From assembly GCA_045595365.1 (NCBI GenBank), contig JAZOAI010000033.1, forward strand, positions 24,166 to 88,165: a stretch of 64,000 nt of DNA. The letters are read 5' to 3'. The stretch comes from SIG480 sp045595365 (GTDB lineage Bacteria > Bacillota > Clostridia > Oscillospirales > JAAYXM01). Every line of letters begins with the position of its first letter. Position 1 is the first letter of the stretch. Of the stretch, positions 25,559-33,745 are shown one piece after another. The translations under genes were made by a program, and so were the position numbers. The notes under the pieces are model-generated. The model ran no database searches and was not told the DNA's origin. It saw only the letters and a program-made list of their open reading frames with translations.

Positions 25559-27826
25559 CTAAAGCTTGTTTCGCTGAATCTTTCCGCTTATTGTTTTCGG
25601 AAGCTCGTCGCGGAATACGACAAGACGCGGATACTTATACGGCGCAGTGTGTTCCTTGACGTAGTTCTGGATTTCCTTCTTAAGCTCCTCTGTCGGCTCG
25701 GTTCCCTTTGTGAGAACAATGCTCGCCTTTACTATCTGCCCGCGAAGGTCATCCGGTTCTGCCGAAACTCCGCACTCAAGGACATACGGAAGCTCCATTA
25801 TGACACTCTCGATTTCAAACGGGCCGATGCGATATCCCGAAGACTTGATAACATCGTCAATACGGCTTACATACCAGAAATATCCGTCTTCATCGCGCCA
25901 GGCCGTGTCACCCGTGTGATACATGCCGTAGCGCATACATTCTTCCATTTTTTCATCATCGTCAAGGTACTGCCTGAAGAGCCCGACAGGGGTATTCTTA
26001 TCAAGCTTTACGACAATCTCTCCGACCTCGCCGTTTGCCACTGTGTTTCCGTCGGGGTCAACAATATCAATATCATACTGCGGAGAAGCTTTTCCCATAG
26101 AGCCTATGCGCGGAGTTGTCCCGAAGAGGTTTGCTATGATGAGCGTAGTCTCCGTCTGACCAAACCCTTCCATAATCTTAAGCCCGGTTGCTTTTTCAAA
26201 CTGCTTGTAAACCTCGGGGTTTAATGCTTCTCCGGCGGTTGTCATATGGTGGATTGAAGAAAGGTCGAATTTCGACAGGTCTTCTTTTATAAACATACGC
26301 AGCATTGTCGGAGGTGCGCAGAAGGTTGTGATGTTATACTTTGCAAACATCGGGAGAATGTCCGTTGCGGCAAAGCGGTCAAAGTCGTAAACAAACACAG
26401 CGCCCTCGCAGAGCCACTGGCCGTAGAGCTTGCCCCAGAGTGACTTTCCCCAGCCTGTGTCAGATATTGTGAAATGGAGCCCGTCACGCTCGCAGCAATG
26501 CCAGTATTTCGCCGTCACAAAGTGCCCGAGGGCATATGTGTGCTTGTGTTCAACCATCTTCGGATTTCCGGTTGTCCCTGATGAGAAGAACATAAGCGCA
26601 GCATCATCGCCGCACGAGGTGTCTTCGCATCTTGCAAAATTACTTGAAAAGCGGCCGTATTCGCTGTCAAAATCGTGCCAGCCGTCACGCTTGCCGCCAA
26701 CGAGGATTTTCGTCGTAAGGCTCGGGCATCGCTCTGCCGCTCGCTCCGCCATCTCTGCAGCATAGTCATCCGCTGTGCAGATGATTGCAGAAACGTTCGC
26801 CGCGCTGAAGCGGTATTCAAAGTCGTGATCCTTAAGCTGATGAGTTGCAGGAATTGCAACCGCGCCGAGCTTATGAAGCGCGACCATTGCAAACCAGAAC
26901 TGGTAGTGCCGTTTTAATACTATCATAACGCGGTCGCCGCGCTTTATTCCGAGTGATGCGAAGTAGTTTGCACATCTTGCCGACTCGCGCTTGATGTCCT
27001 CAAACGTAAAGCGGCGCTCGGTCATATTCTTATCCACATGGAGCATCGCAAGCTTCGTGGGAGCCTTTTCTGCAATAGCATCAACAACATCAAACCCGAA
27101 ATTGAAGCTTTCGGTGTTTGTGAACTCAATGCTCTCCAAAACGCCCTCCGAGCTTTCCTTGCACTTTACAAACTTCTCGCAGGAGAGCTTTGTGGCAGGG
27201 CGAAGTGAAACCACGCTTTCGCGGATTTCTTCTTCTTTTACATCCTCGCCGGGAAGAACGACTGCACAGAAAACGCAATCCTTGCCGTCGACCGCAATCA
27301 TTCCGTGAGGGGTTGAGCTGTTATAGTAGATGCTGTCGCCCTCGTGAAGAACCTCAACATTTTTCCCAACCTGAACCTTAAGCGAACCGCTGATGACAAT
27401 GTCAAACTCCTGGCCGCTGTGTTTTGTAAGGTGGATTGGCTTATTCTGCTGCTCCTCTGAATATTCATATCTTACCCAATAGGGTTCTGCAATCTTGTTT
27501 TTAAATTTGGGCGCAAGATTTGCAATCGAGATTCCCTCCTCCTTTGCAGTCTCCTGCCCTTTTCCCTTGCGGGTGACCGTGTAGGAAGAAAGGTGGGCAT
27601 CCCCTCCGCCGAGAAGCTCGATTATCTCAATCCCGAACGCAAGCGCGCATTTGTGAATAAATGTAAACGGCATATCTGCTGAGCCACTCTCATATGCCTT
27701 GTATTCATCCTCTGAAACTTCGCAGAGCTTTGCAAGCTCCGGGGCGCTCATTCCCATAATCTCCCGCATCTCGCGAATTCGGGTCGCGACCTCCGTTAAC
27801 TGCGTCATTGATTTTTCCAAAGTCAT
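25559..27826 (-). CDS. XRE-cupin-acyl-CoA ligase fusion (Ile unit, putative 2-methylbutyrate-CoA ligase)
   Basis: A 755-aa paralogue of 22896-25184 with the same three parts: an XRE helix-turn-helix (about 15-73), a cupin (about 125-190, GDSIYYNSSTPHGM) and an AMP-forming acyl-CoA ligase. Motifs include FSSGTTGNPK, GFGQTE, YHTGDTAWRDEDGY, IDDVIKSSGYRIGP and SGKIQRNKL at the very end. The C-terminal 80 residues are nearly identical between the paralogues, while linker and helix-turn-helix regions differ more. It is the only gene between its own promoter/Ile T-box and the next promoter. The 2-methylbutyrate substrate is inferred from the AUC specifier. The start ATG has GGAG 8 nt upstream. Confidence 0.85.
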   Translation of the reverse strand: MTLEKSMTQLTEVATRIREMREIMGMSAPELAKLCEVSEDEYKAYESGSADMPFTFIHKCALAFGIEIIELLGGGDAHLSSYTVTRKGKGQETAKEEGISIANLAPKFKNKIAEPYWVRYEYSEEQQNKPIHLTKHSGQEFDIVISGSLKVQVGKNVEVLHEGDSIYYNSSTPHGMIAVDGKDCVFCAVVLPGEDVKEEEIRESVVSLRPATKLSCEKFVKCKESSEGVLESIEFTNTESFNFGFDVVDAIAEKAPTKLAMLHVDKNMTERRFTFEDIKRESARCANYFASLGIKRGDRVMIVLKRHYQFWFAMVALHKLGAVAIPATHQLKDHDFEYRFSAANVSAIICTADDYAAEMAERAAERCPSLTTKILVGGKRDGWHDFDSEYGRFSSNFARCEDTSCGDDAALMFFSSGTTGNPKMVEHKHTYALGHFVTAKYWHCCERDGLHFTISDTGWGKSLWGKLYGQWLCEGAVFVYDFDRFAATDILPMFAKYNITTFCAPPTMLRMFIKEDLSKFDLSSIHHMTTAGEALNPEVYKQFEKATGLKIMEGFGQTETTLIIANLFGTTPRIGSMGKASPQYDIDIVDPDGNTVANGEVGEIVVKLDKNTPVGLFRQYLDDDEKMEECMRYGMYHTGDTAWRDEDGYFWYVSRIDDVIKSSGYRIGPFEIESVIMELPYVLECGVSAEPDDLRGQIVKASIVLTKGTEPTEELKKEIQNYVKEHTAPYKYPRLVVFRDELPKTISGKIQRNKL

Positions 27827-27857
27827 CTGAAGTTCTCCTTTCTAAAGAAATAAAATA

Positions 27858-28128
27858 ATAAAAACTCGCCTCAAAGGTTTCTTTGAGACGAGTTCGATAA
27901 CAAAACCGATACCCGCGGTACCACTCAAATTGTGCAAGAAAATGCACCACTCAGGCTCCAGCAAGCCTTATGCCTTTACGCAGCAATCACGGAAGGCGCC
28001 TACTCACCGCAAGGGTTTCGGACCTCCAGCTCAGAAGTGATGGGAGAAAACAGTTCACTATCGGGATTTCACCGCCCCCGACTCTCTGAAAAGCTTCGTT
28101 GTTTTTCCGTCTTCGTCACAGCTTTTAT
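27858..28128 (-). ncRNA. T-box leader, specifier AUC (Ile)
   Basis: The T-box motif GAGTGGTACCGCGGGT (rc of 27911-27926) is followed by a terminator (27861-27894). Stem I base: AGCU/AGCU, kink-turn GACGAAG/CUUCUGA, an A-rich/U-rich helix, AGAGAG, and a UCGGG/CCCGA distal helix. From the distal helix to the specifier side there are 16 nt, as in the Val leader. The 7 nt before CUUC read CCCAUCA, so the codon is AUC at 28039-28041, followed by A. The antiterminator-proximal part (27964-27994) is almost identical to the Val leader (25320-25349), so the two leaders are duplicates. The proximal GAA of classical loops is absent. Confidence 0.88.
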
Positions 28129-28141
28129 TTATTTTTTTATA

Positions 28142-28170
28142 ATTTTACACCCGCAAAAAGCTTTTGTCAA
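28142..28170 (-). promoter_or_regulatory. Sigma-A promoter of the Ile unit
   Basis: On the minus strand: TTGACA (28165-28170), 17 bp, TAAAAT (28142-28147). The -35 box is 15 bp after the stop of the preceding fusion gene. Confidence 0.88.
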
Positions 28171-28185
28171 GCACTTTTTTAATTT

Positions 28186-30642
28186 TTATTCAAGCCCTAA
28201 AAGCTTCGCCGCTTCCTCGCGCATTTTATACTTGAGGATTTTCCCCGCTGCGTTCATCGGGAAGCTCTTTACGAACATAAAATATCTCGGAACCTTATGG
28301 CGCGCTATGTGAGCGTTTCCAAACTCGCGCATCTCATTCTCGTCAGCTTCCTCGCCGTCGTGGAGGATAATCCACGCACAGCACTCCTCACCGTATCTCT
28401 TGTCGGGAACGCCGACAACCTGAACGTCGCGAACCTTCGGGTTTGTGAGGTAGAATTCCTCTATCTCGCGTGGATACAGGTTTTCACCGCCGCGGATAAT
28501 CATATCCTTGAGGCGGCCTGTGACCTTGTAATATCCGTCAGGAGTTCTGCAGCAGATGTCACCCGAATGGAGCCAGCCGTCGGCATCTATCGTCTGTGCG
28601 GTGGCGCGGGGCATTTTGTAGTACCCCTTCATTATGTTAAATCCACGCGCTACAAATTCGCCGCTCTCCCCATCCGGAAGCTCTTCTCCCGTTTCGGGGT
28701 CAATAATCTTGCACTCAACTCCCGGGAACGCGCTTCCGACAGTTTCAACTCGGTGGTCGATATCCTCATTGACCTCGCCCATAGTGCAGCCCGGGGATGC
28801 CTCAGTCTGGCCGTAAACGCTTATAATCTCCTTCATATTCATCTCATCTGCAGCGCGGCGCATAAGATCTGCAGGGCAGTTTGCGCCTGCCATTATGCCG
28901 GTGCGGATATGAGAGAAGTCTGTTTTTTGGAAATCCGGATGATTGAACATCGCAATAAACATCGTCGGGACTCCATTGAAGCAGGTTATTCTCTCGTCAT
29001 TAACACAGGCGAGTGAGGATGCCGGAGAAAAGTATGGCATCGGAAAGAGCGTTCCGCCGTGAGTCATCGTAGATGTCATGGAAAGAACCATCCCGAAGCA
29101 GTGGAACATCGGAACCTGAATCATCATACGGTCGGCAGTTGAGAGATCCATACGGTCGCCTATCGTTTTGCCGTTATTGACTATATTTCTGTGAGTGAGC
29201 ATAACCCCCTTCGGGAACCCTGTTGTTCCTGAGGTGTATTGCATATTGCAGACATCGTCAGGCTCAACGAGCGATGCGCGGCGGCGCACCTCTTCCTTCG
29301 GAACATCAGCCGCGCGGGCAAGCATATCCTCCCAGGTGAGGCAGCCTGCCATTTCAAAGCCGACTGTTACTACATTCCTGAGAAACGGAAGGTTTTTTGC
29401 ATAAAGCGGTTTTCCCGGCTGCAGGGTAGCAAGCTCAGGGCAAAGCTCCTCTATAATCTCGCGATAGTTTGTATCCTTGCAGTCTTCAATCATAACGAGC
29501 GTGTGGGTGTCTGACTGGCGAAGCAAGTATTCAATCTCGTGGATTTTATATGCCGTATTGACAGTTACAAGAACTGCTCCGATTTTTGTTGTTGCCCAGA
29601 AGGTTATAAACCATTGGGGAACATTCGTCGCCCATATGGCAACGTGGTCTCCGGCTTTTACGCCAAGGGAAATGAGAGCCGCTGCCGCCTCATCAACATC
29701 GCGGCGAAATTCAGAATACGTTCTTGTGTAATCAAGTGTTGTATACTTAAAAGCATACTGGTCGGGGTACCTCTCTGCCATAGTGTCGAGAACCTGAGAG
29801 AAGGTCTTGTCTATTACCTCGTACTTTTCCCAGACGTATGTCCCCGTTTTTGCTCTGTTATAGAACACATTCTCGCGGGAATTCTTTATTCCGCCGAGAT
29901 TCTCAATGTAATTTGAAAAATGCGTCAGAACAATGTCTGCATCGTCAATTTCATCGTTCCAGGCAACAGAGATAAAGCCGTCATAGTTAAGCGACGAAAG
30001 CGCATCTATAACCTCTCCCACAGGGAGGTCTCCCTCTCCGATGAGGACATTTGTTTCACCCTTGCGGTCACCGAGTCTTACATACTTAATATATGCGCCA
30101 AGGTTTGTGATTGTATCCTCCGCACTTTCCCGTGCGCAGAAATATGTTTCTCTGACATCCCACGCCGCGCCGAGAGCTGCACTTGAGAAGAATTTTATTA
30201 TGTCAATTACATTTTCCGTGTGCGAAAGATAGTCTGACGTTGAGAGAAGAATTTGCACATCTGAGCCTTCTGCCCGCTCAATTGCAGGAGAAAGCCTTTT
30301 TTCGAGAAGCCTAAAATCCGTTTCCTTTTCAATATGGACAATCACGCTCGGGATACCTGCACTAAGTGCCATATCAACATATCTTTTTACAGCTTCTCCG
30401 TCAGCCTCGTCTGAATCAAGAGCATACGGATATATAAGCGACGACACCTCAAGGGCGCGGTTTAAAAGCTTGCGTTTTGAATCAGAAACCTTGCCGCTTC
30501 TGAGAATGCTGTCAGGATGATTCATCCTTTCTTTTTCGGCATCGTATATCTCAAAGCCTGAAAATCCATAGTCATAAGCATACTTGCAGACATCGAGAAA
30601 GGTGGCACACCTGATGTTTTTTGTCGAAAAGGTGAATTTCAT
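28186..30642 (-). CDS. TIM-barrel/acyl-CoA ligase fusion (Leu unit, putative isovalerate-CoA ligase)
   Basis: An 818-aa fusion. Residues 1 to about 250 resemble the sugar-phosphate isomerase/AP endonuclease 2 TIM barrel (GFSGFEIYD, SVIVHIEKE, WDVRE, IGEGDLPVGE). The last metal ligand position, usually Glu in this superfamily, reads SVAW, so catalysis is doubtful. Residues about 265-818 are an AMP-forming acyl-CoA ligase of the FadD/ACSF2-like group: YTSGTTGFPKG at 469-479, VYGQTEASPG, HSGDICCRTPDGYYKVTGRLKDMIIRGGEN, and a C-terminal Lys in AAGKILK. I start at the ATG at 30642, with GAGGAGG inside the end of the upstream gene, one base after its stop. It belongs to the Leu T-box operon; the isovalerate substrate is inferred from that. 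Confidence 0.82.
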   Translation of the reverse strand: MKFTFSTKNIRCATFLDVCKYAYDYGFSGFEIYDAEKERMNHPDSILRSGKVSDSKRKLLNRALEVSSLIYPYALDSDEADGEAVKRYVDMALSAGIPSVIVHIEKETDFRLLEKRLSPAIERAEGSDVQILLSTSDYLSHTENVIDIIKFFSSAALGAAWDVRETYFCARESAEDTITNLGAYIKYVRLGDRKGETNVLIGEGDLPVGEVIDALSSLNYDGFISVAWNDEIDDADIVLTHFSNYIENLGGIKNSRENVFYNRAKTGTYVWEKYEVIDKTFSQVLDTMAERYPDQYAFKYTTLDYTRTYSEFRRDVDEAAAALISLGVKAGDHVAIWATNVPQWFITFWATTKIGAVLVTVNTAYKIHEIEYLLRQSDTHTLVMIEDCKDTNYREIIEELCPELATLQPGKPLYAKNLPFLRNVVTVGFEMAGCLTWEDMLARAADVPKEEVRRRASLVEPDDVCNMQYTSGTTGFPKGVMLTHRNIVNNGKTIGDRMDLSTADRMMIQVPMFHCFGMVLSMTSTMTHGGTLFPMPYFSPASSLACVNDERITCFNGVPTMFIAMFNHPDFQKTDFSHIRTGIMAGANCPADLMRRAADEMNMKEIISVYGQTEASPGCTMGEVNEDIDHRVETVGSAFPGVECKIIDPETGEELPDGESGEFVARGFNIMKGYYKMPRATAQTIDADGWLHSGDICCRTPDGYYKVTGRLKDMIIRGGENLYPREIEEFYLTNPKVRDVQVVGVPDKRYGEECCAWIILHDGEEADENEMREFGNAHIARHKVPRYFMFVKSFPMNAAGKILKYKMREEAAKLLGLE

Positions 30643-30643
30643 A

Positions 30644-32035
30644 TTAATCCTCCTCAAAAACAATCTTGTTGAGTGCATTGATATATGCACGGATGCTTGC
30701 CGCTACAATGTCAGTGGAAATTCCGTTGCCTGAATAGAGCTTCCCGTGGCTGCGCAGACGGACAAGAGCAGATCCGAGAGCTTCCTTGCCCTCTGTAACC
30801 GCCTGAATCTGGAAGTCGTCAAGCTCGTAGTGGTAACCCACGCTCTGCTCAATAGCGCGGAAAACAGAGTCAATCGGCCCGTCACCCGTGCTGACTCCGT
30901 GAAGGAGCTTATCGCCCGTGCGGAGAGTTACCTGCGACATAGAGTCTGCGAGGTTTCCGCAAGTTGTTGTGTAACTCTCGAGATGATATTTTGACGGCGC
31001 CTGCATAGCAAAGCTTGCAATAAGAGCTTCAAGCTCTTTTGCTCCGACACTTCCCTTTTTCTCACAAACCTGAGAAAGCGCGGAATGAACATTCCCGCAA
31101 TCCTCATCTGTCAGGTCATAGCCGAGGATCCGCGCAGCTTCTGCCACCTGGGTGATTGTGCTGTCTGTTGTGAGGAAAATCGAGCTTTTTGAACCGTCTT
31201 CTGATGTTTCTTCAGTCTTAACGCTGTGGTTGATTTTCTTAAGCAACGCTTCCGTATCCGAATGAACCTGAGTGTTTTTAAGCCCTGTGAAGATGCCAAA
31301 GCTCTCCCCTCTTTTGCTGATCGCATCGGAAAGCTCGCCCGTTATGAGGGTTGATGAACCGCAGAGGGCGCACTTAAGCCCCGAAGCACCTGCTTCGATC
31401 GCTGAAATCGCTGTTGCGACCGCCATTCTGAGGTTGTTTGAAACAGAAACACAGACCGAAACCGAAACCTTACCCGAAATCCTGCCCACAAGCTCTGCCA
31501 TTTCTGCAGGGAGGAAAACTCCCGCATCATCACAGAGAGTTACGCTTCCTGCACCGGCGCGCTCAGCTTCTAAAACGCAATTTTCGAGAAACTCGAGGTT
31601 TGCGCGGGTTGCATCAAGCGCAACAAACTCAACATCGCTGCATAATGCTTTTGCATTTGCTACAAGCTCTGAAATTTTAGTGAGCATTTTTTCAGCCTTG
31701 ATGTGGTATGTATACTCCATCGAAACAGTCGATGTGGGAAGCGCGACCTGAAGCCGCGGGTGTGCAGCGTCTTTTATGCACTCCCACGCCTGTTCCGCTT
31801 CGGCTTCTGAAAAACCGACAGGAATTGCAACGATGCAATCCTTGAGGGTTGAGGAAATTGTTTTATATATAATGGTGTCCTCGCGAAGCTTTTTAATCGG
31901 AGCGAGCTCAACAACGTCAACTCCGCAAGCCTCCGCGCAAGCCGCAATAGCTGTTTTTTCACGGAAAAGAAGATTTGCCTCGCGCTCGTTTGCAAGGTTT
32001 TTGAGAGTAATGTCTGCAATAGTGATTTTTTTCAT
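30644..32035 (-). CDS. LeuA-like protein with intact regulatory domain and lost active site
   Basis: A 463-aa homologue of 2-isopropylmalate synthase. The TIM-barrel half (1 to about 270) lacks the essential residues: the LRDGEQ motif reads LKNLAN (11-16), the HxHDD motif reads SVSNN (197-201, both metal His replaced by Ser), and GIGERAGN is missing. The C-terminal LeuA dimerisation/leucine-binding domain (about 345-463) is well kept, with GDGPIDSVFRAIE near 384 and repeated beta strands. It is therefore unlikely to make isopropylmalate and may sense leucine. It is the first gene after the Leu T-box and is coupled to the ligase fusion. The start at 32035 uses an AAAGGAGT site. Confidence 0.82.
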   Translation of the reverse strand: MKKITIADITLKNLANEREANLLFREKTAIAACAEACGVDVVELAPIKKLREDTIIYKTISSTLKDCIVAIPVGFSEAEAEQAWECIKDAAHPRLQVALPTSTVSMEYTYHIKAEKMLTKISELVANAKALCSDVEFVALDATRANLEFLENCVLEAERAGAGSVTLCDDAGVFLPAEMAELVGRISGKVSVSVCVSVSNNLRMAVATAISAIEAGASGLKCALCGSSTLITGELSDAISKRGESFGIFTGLKNTQVHSDTEALLKKINHSVKTEETSEDGSKSSIFLTTDSTITQVAEAARILGYDLTDEDCGNVHSALSQVCEKKGSVGAKELEALIASFAMQAPSKYHLESYTTTCGNLADSMSQVTLRTGDKLLHGVSTGDGPIDSVFRAIEQSVGYHYELDDFQIQAVTEGKEALGSALVRLRSHGKLYSGNGISTDIVAASIRAYINALNKIVFEED

Positions 32036-32079
32036 CGAAAAAACTCCTTTCAAAATTCAAGGGTTCGGGCTTTCGCAAC

Positions 32080-32353
32080 AAAAAACGCCTTCGCCTCATT
32101 GTTGCTTCAAAGAGACGAAAGCGTTAAATTTAAAATTTAACTTTCCGCGGTACCACTCTTTTTCATCCGTTTCGGATGCCCTTAGATGCCAGCACATCTT
32201 AACTCTGTTACGGGAGTGCCCGTCTGCCCCTACAATTTGAAGTTCACGGCAGCCGCTCCGCGGTGAGTTCTGCAAGTCTTTTCCAATGCCTTGCACCAAC
32301 CGGCATCTCTCTTCAGATAAAAGAATTTTGCATACTATTCCGCATCACTGCGT
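32080..32353 (-). ncRNA. T-box leader, specifier CUC (Leu)
   Basis: A classical T-box. Stem I base is CGC/GCG with kink-turn, then GCGG/CCGC; the specifier loop has AAUAGUA on the 5' side and GAACUCA on the 3' side; UGCAA/UUGCA lies above; AGAGAG and AUGCC-GGUUGGUG-GGCAU form the distal part. The codon in GAA-CUC-A is CUC at 32265-32267. The T-box motif GAGTGGTACCGCGG is the rc of 32145-32158 and the terminator is at 32081-32126. A GAACTTC at 32239-32245 lies outside stem I. The 364-bp gap before the gene is fully explained by this leader and its promoter. Confidence 0.93.
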
Positions 32354-32368
32354 TTTTATTTGGTAAAC

Positions 32369-32397
32369 ATTTTATCATATAGCTTCTCTTTTGTCAA
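32369..32397 (-). promoter_or_regulatory. Sigma-A promoter of the Leu unit
   Basis: On the minus strand: TTGACA (32392-32397), 17 bp, TAAAAT (32369-32374). The -35 box begins 2 bp after the stop codon of the YaiI-family gene. There is no obvious terminator between them, so dcw read-through would also meet the T-box terminator. Confidence 0.88.
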
Positions 32398-32399
32398 GA

Positions 32400-32852
32400 T
32401 TATTTTTTCATACTTTGTATTTTCAGGCGCAGGGTTTCTTCAAACTTACTATCCTGAGATTTTTCTCTTTTTGGTGCGCCGCGAAGCCGACCTCCTGCGT
32501 TTCTGATTTTCTTTGCGGTATGCCGCGCAAGGAGTAGCGCATCTATGTTAACTTCCGTATACTCAAGCCCATCCTGATTGATGACACACGCACCGCGCGA
32601 TAGCGCCATTGATGCAAGCCCGTAGTCCTGCGTTATAACAATATCTCCCTGCCTTGCAAAATTTACAAGGCAAAAATCTGCGCTGTCGGCACCTTTTGGG
32701 ACTATATGAGTCTCAGCACCCTCACGGTTAAACTCATGCGAGCTGTCGCAAAAAATATGGCACTCTGCATTCTCTTCGCGCGAAACTTTCAGGCATATAT
32801 TGACAACGGGGCAACCGTCTGCATCTATAAGAATCCTCATTTTAGCGCTCAT
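32400..32852 (-). CDS. YaiI/YqxD-family (DUF188) protein
   Basis: A 150-aa protein of the conserved YaiI/YqxD family, which has a PIN-like nuclease fold of unknown role. The N-terminal ILIDADGCPVV motif and DIVITQDYGLASMAL are diagnostic. It has a basic C-terminus. It lies 5 bp after the epimerase gene with a weak ribosome site, which suggests coupled translation at the tail of the dcw transcript. An alternative start is the ATG at 32840. Confidence 0.88.
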   Translation of the reverse strand: MSAKMRILIDADGCPVVNICLKVSREENAECHIFCDSSHEFNREGAETHIVPKGADSADFCLVNFARQGDIVITQDYGLASMALSRGACVINQDGLEYTEVNIDALLLARHTAKKIRNAGGRLRGAPKREKSQDSKFEETLRLKIQSMKK

Positions 32853-32857
32853 TAACT

Positions 32858-33718
32858 TTAAAATGTCACGGTGTGGGTAAGCGTTTCGCGCTCACCCTTT
32901 TTCAATGTGCGGATTCTGTATTTCTTTGAAAAATCATCGACGCGCTTCCACGAAAGGTCAGGCGCGCCTGCCCACGGTTCTATGCACACATACTCAGCTT
33001 TTGGCTCTCTCCACACAAGAAGCGTATCAAAGCCCGGGAAAGCCACGTGAACAAAGCTTCCGTCGCGGTCGTCGCGCAGAGCAATTCCGCGAGATTTTAT
33101 ATCGAAGAAAATAAGCGCATCAACGGCAAAGAATTCTTCCTTCAATTTAAGCTCGCGCGTGTCTTCAAAACACGGCAAAGGTTTTTCTGAGATTCCTGCC
33201 TCAGGCAGAACCTCATACCTCATAAGCGTTTCTTTTTCATCAAGCACAAGGCTGTAATTCTCGATCGCGCCATCTATCGCAAAACCTTCATGAGAGCCCG
33301 CAGAATAGTACATATTCCCGTCTGTCTTGTTGTCCGCGGTAAAATCAACCACGAGCTTTCTGCCGCAGACGGTGTATGTCACACGGAATTCAAAATCAAA
33401 CGGATACTGCTTTCGTGTTTCGGCGTTTGACTTCAAAAGAAAGGTCACTCTGTCCTCGCCTTTATCTTCAACATCAAACTCCATTTTGCTTGCAAATCCG
33501 TGCATATCCATTGAGTATTCCTTACCATTGAAGGTGTACTTTCCGTCTTCGAGGAAGCTGACTATAGGAAAGAGAATCGGAGACTTATCTTCCCATATTT
33601 CCGGGTCTCCGCACCAGATATATTCCTTGCCTGCGGCATCTTTTACGGAATCAATCTCCGCACCTTTTGTTTTTATGGCAACAGAAAGCTCATCACTCTT
33701 TATTGTTATTACAGACAT
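32858..33718 (-). CDS. Aldose 1-epimerase family protein (LacX-like)
   Basis: A 286-aa beta-sandwich mutarotase-like protein. The fold is indicated by the N-terminal EIDSVKDAAGKEYIWCGDPEIWEDKSPILFP segment, a His in DMHGFASKM, SHEGFA, and the C-terminal CIEPWAGAPD with the candidate catalytic Glu. This subgroup (LacX-like) is distinct from GalM and its sugar is unknown. It follows ftsQ by 27 bp and so appears to be part of the dcw transcript, which is unusual company. Confidence 0.82.
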   Translation of the reverse strand: MSVITIKSDELSVAIKTKGAEIDSVKDAAGKEYIWCGDPEIWEDKSPILFPIVSFLEDGKYTFNGKEYSMDMHGFASKMEFDVEDKGEDRVTFLLKSNAETRKQYPFDFEFRVTYTVCGRKLVVDFTADNKTDGNMYYSAGSHEGFAIDGAIENYSLVLDEKETLMRYEVLPEAGISEKPLPCFEDTRELKLKEEFFAVDALIFFDIKSRGIALRDDRDGSFVHVAFPGFDTLLVWREPKAEYVCIEPWAGAPDLSWKRVDDFSKKYRIRTLKKGERETLTHTVTF

Positions 33719-33745
33719 TTTTAAAATCTCCTTTGTGTTTCTCTC

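Noticed and set aside
28030..28037. CUG in the conserved CUUCUGAGCUG of the Ile and Val leaders as a Leu specifier
   Set aside because: This stretch is the 3' strand of the kink-turn: CUUC pairs with GAAG and AGCU with AGCU. The specifier must lie before it.
32239..32247. GAACTTC in the Leu leader as an alternative specifier (Leu CUU or Phe UUC)
   Set aside because: It lies outside the paired stem I. The GAACUCA loop at 32264-32270 is flanked by complementary helices and a kink-turn on both sides.
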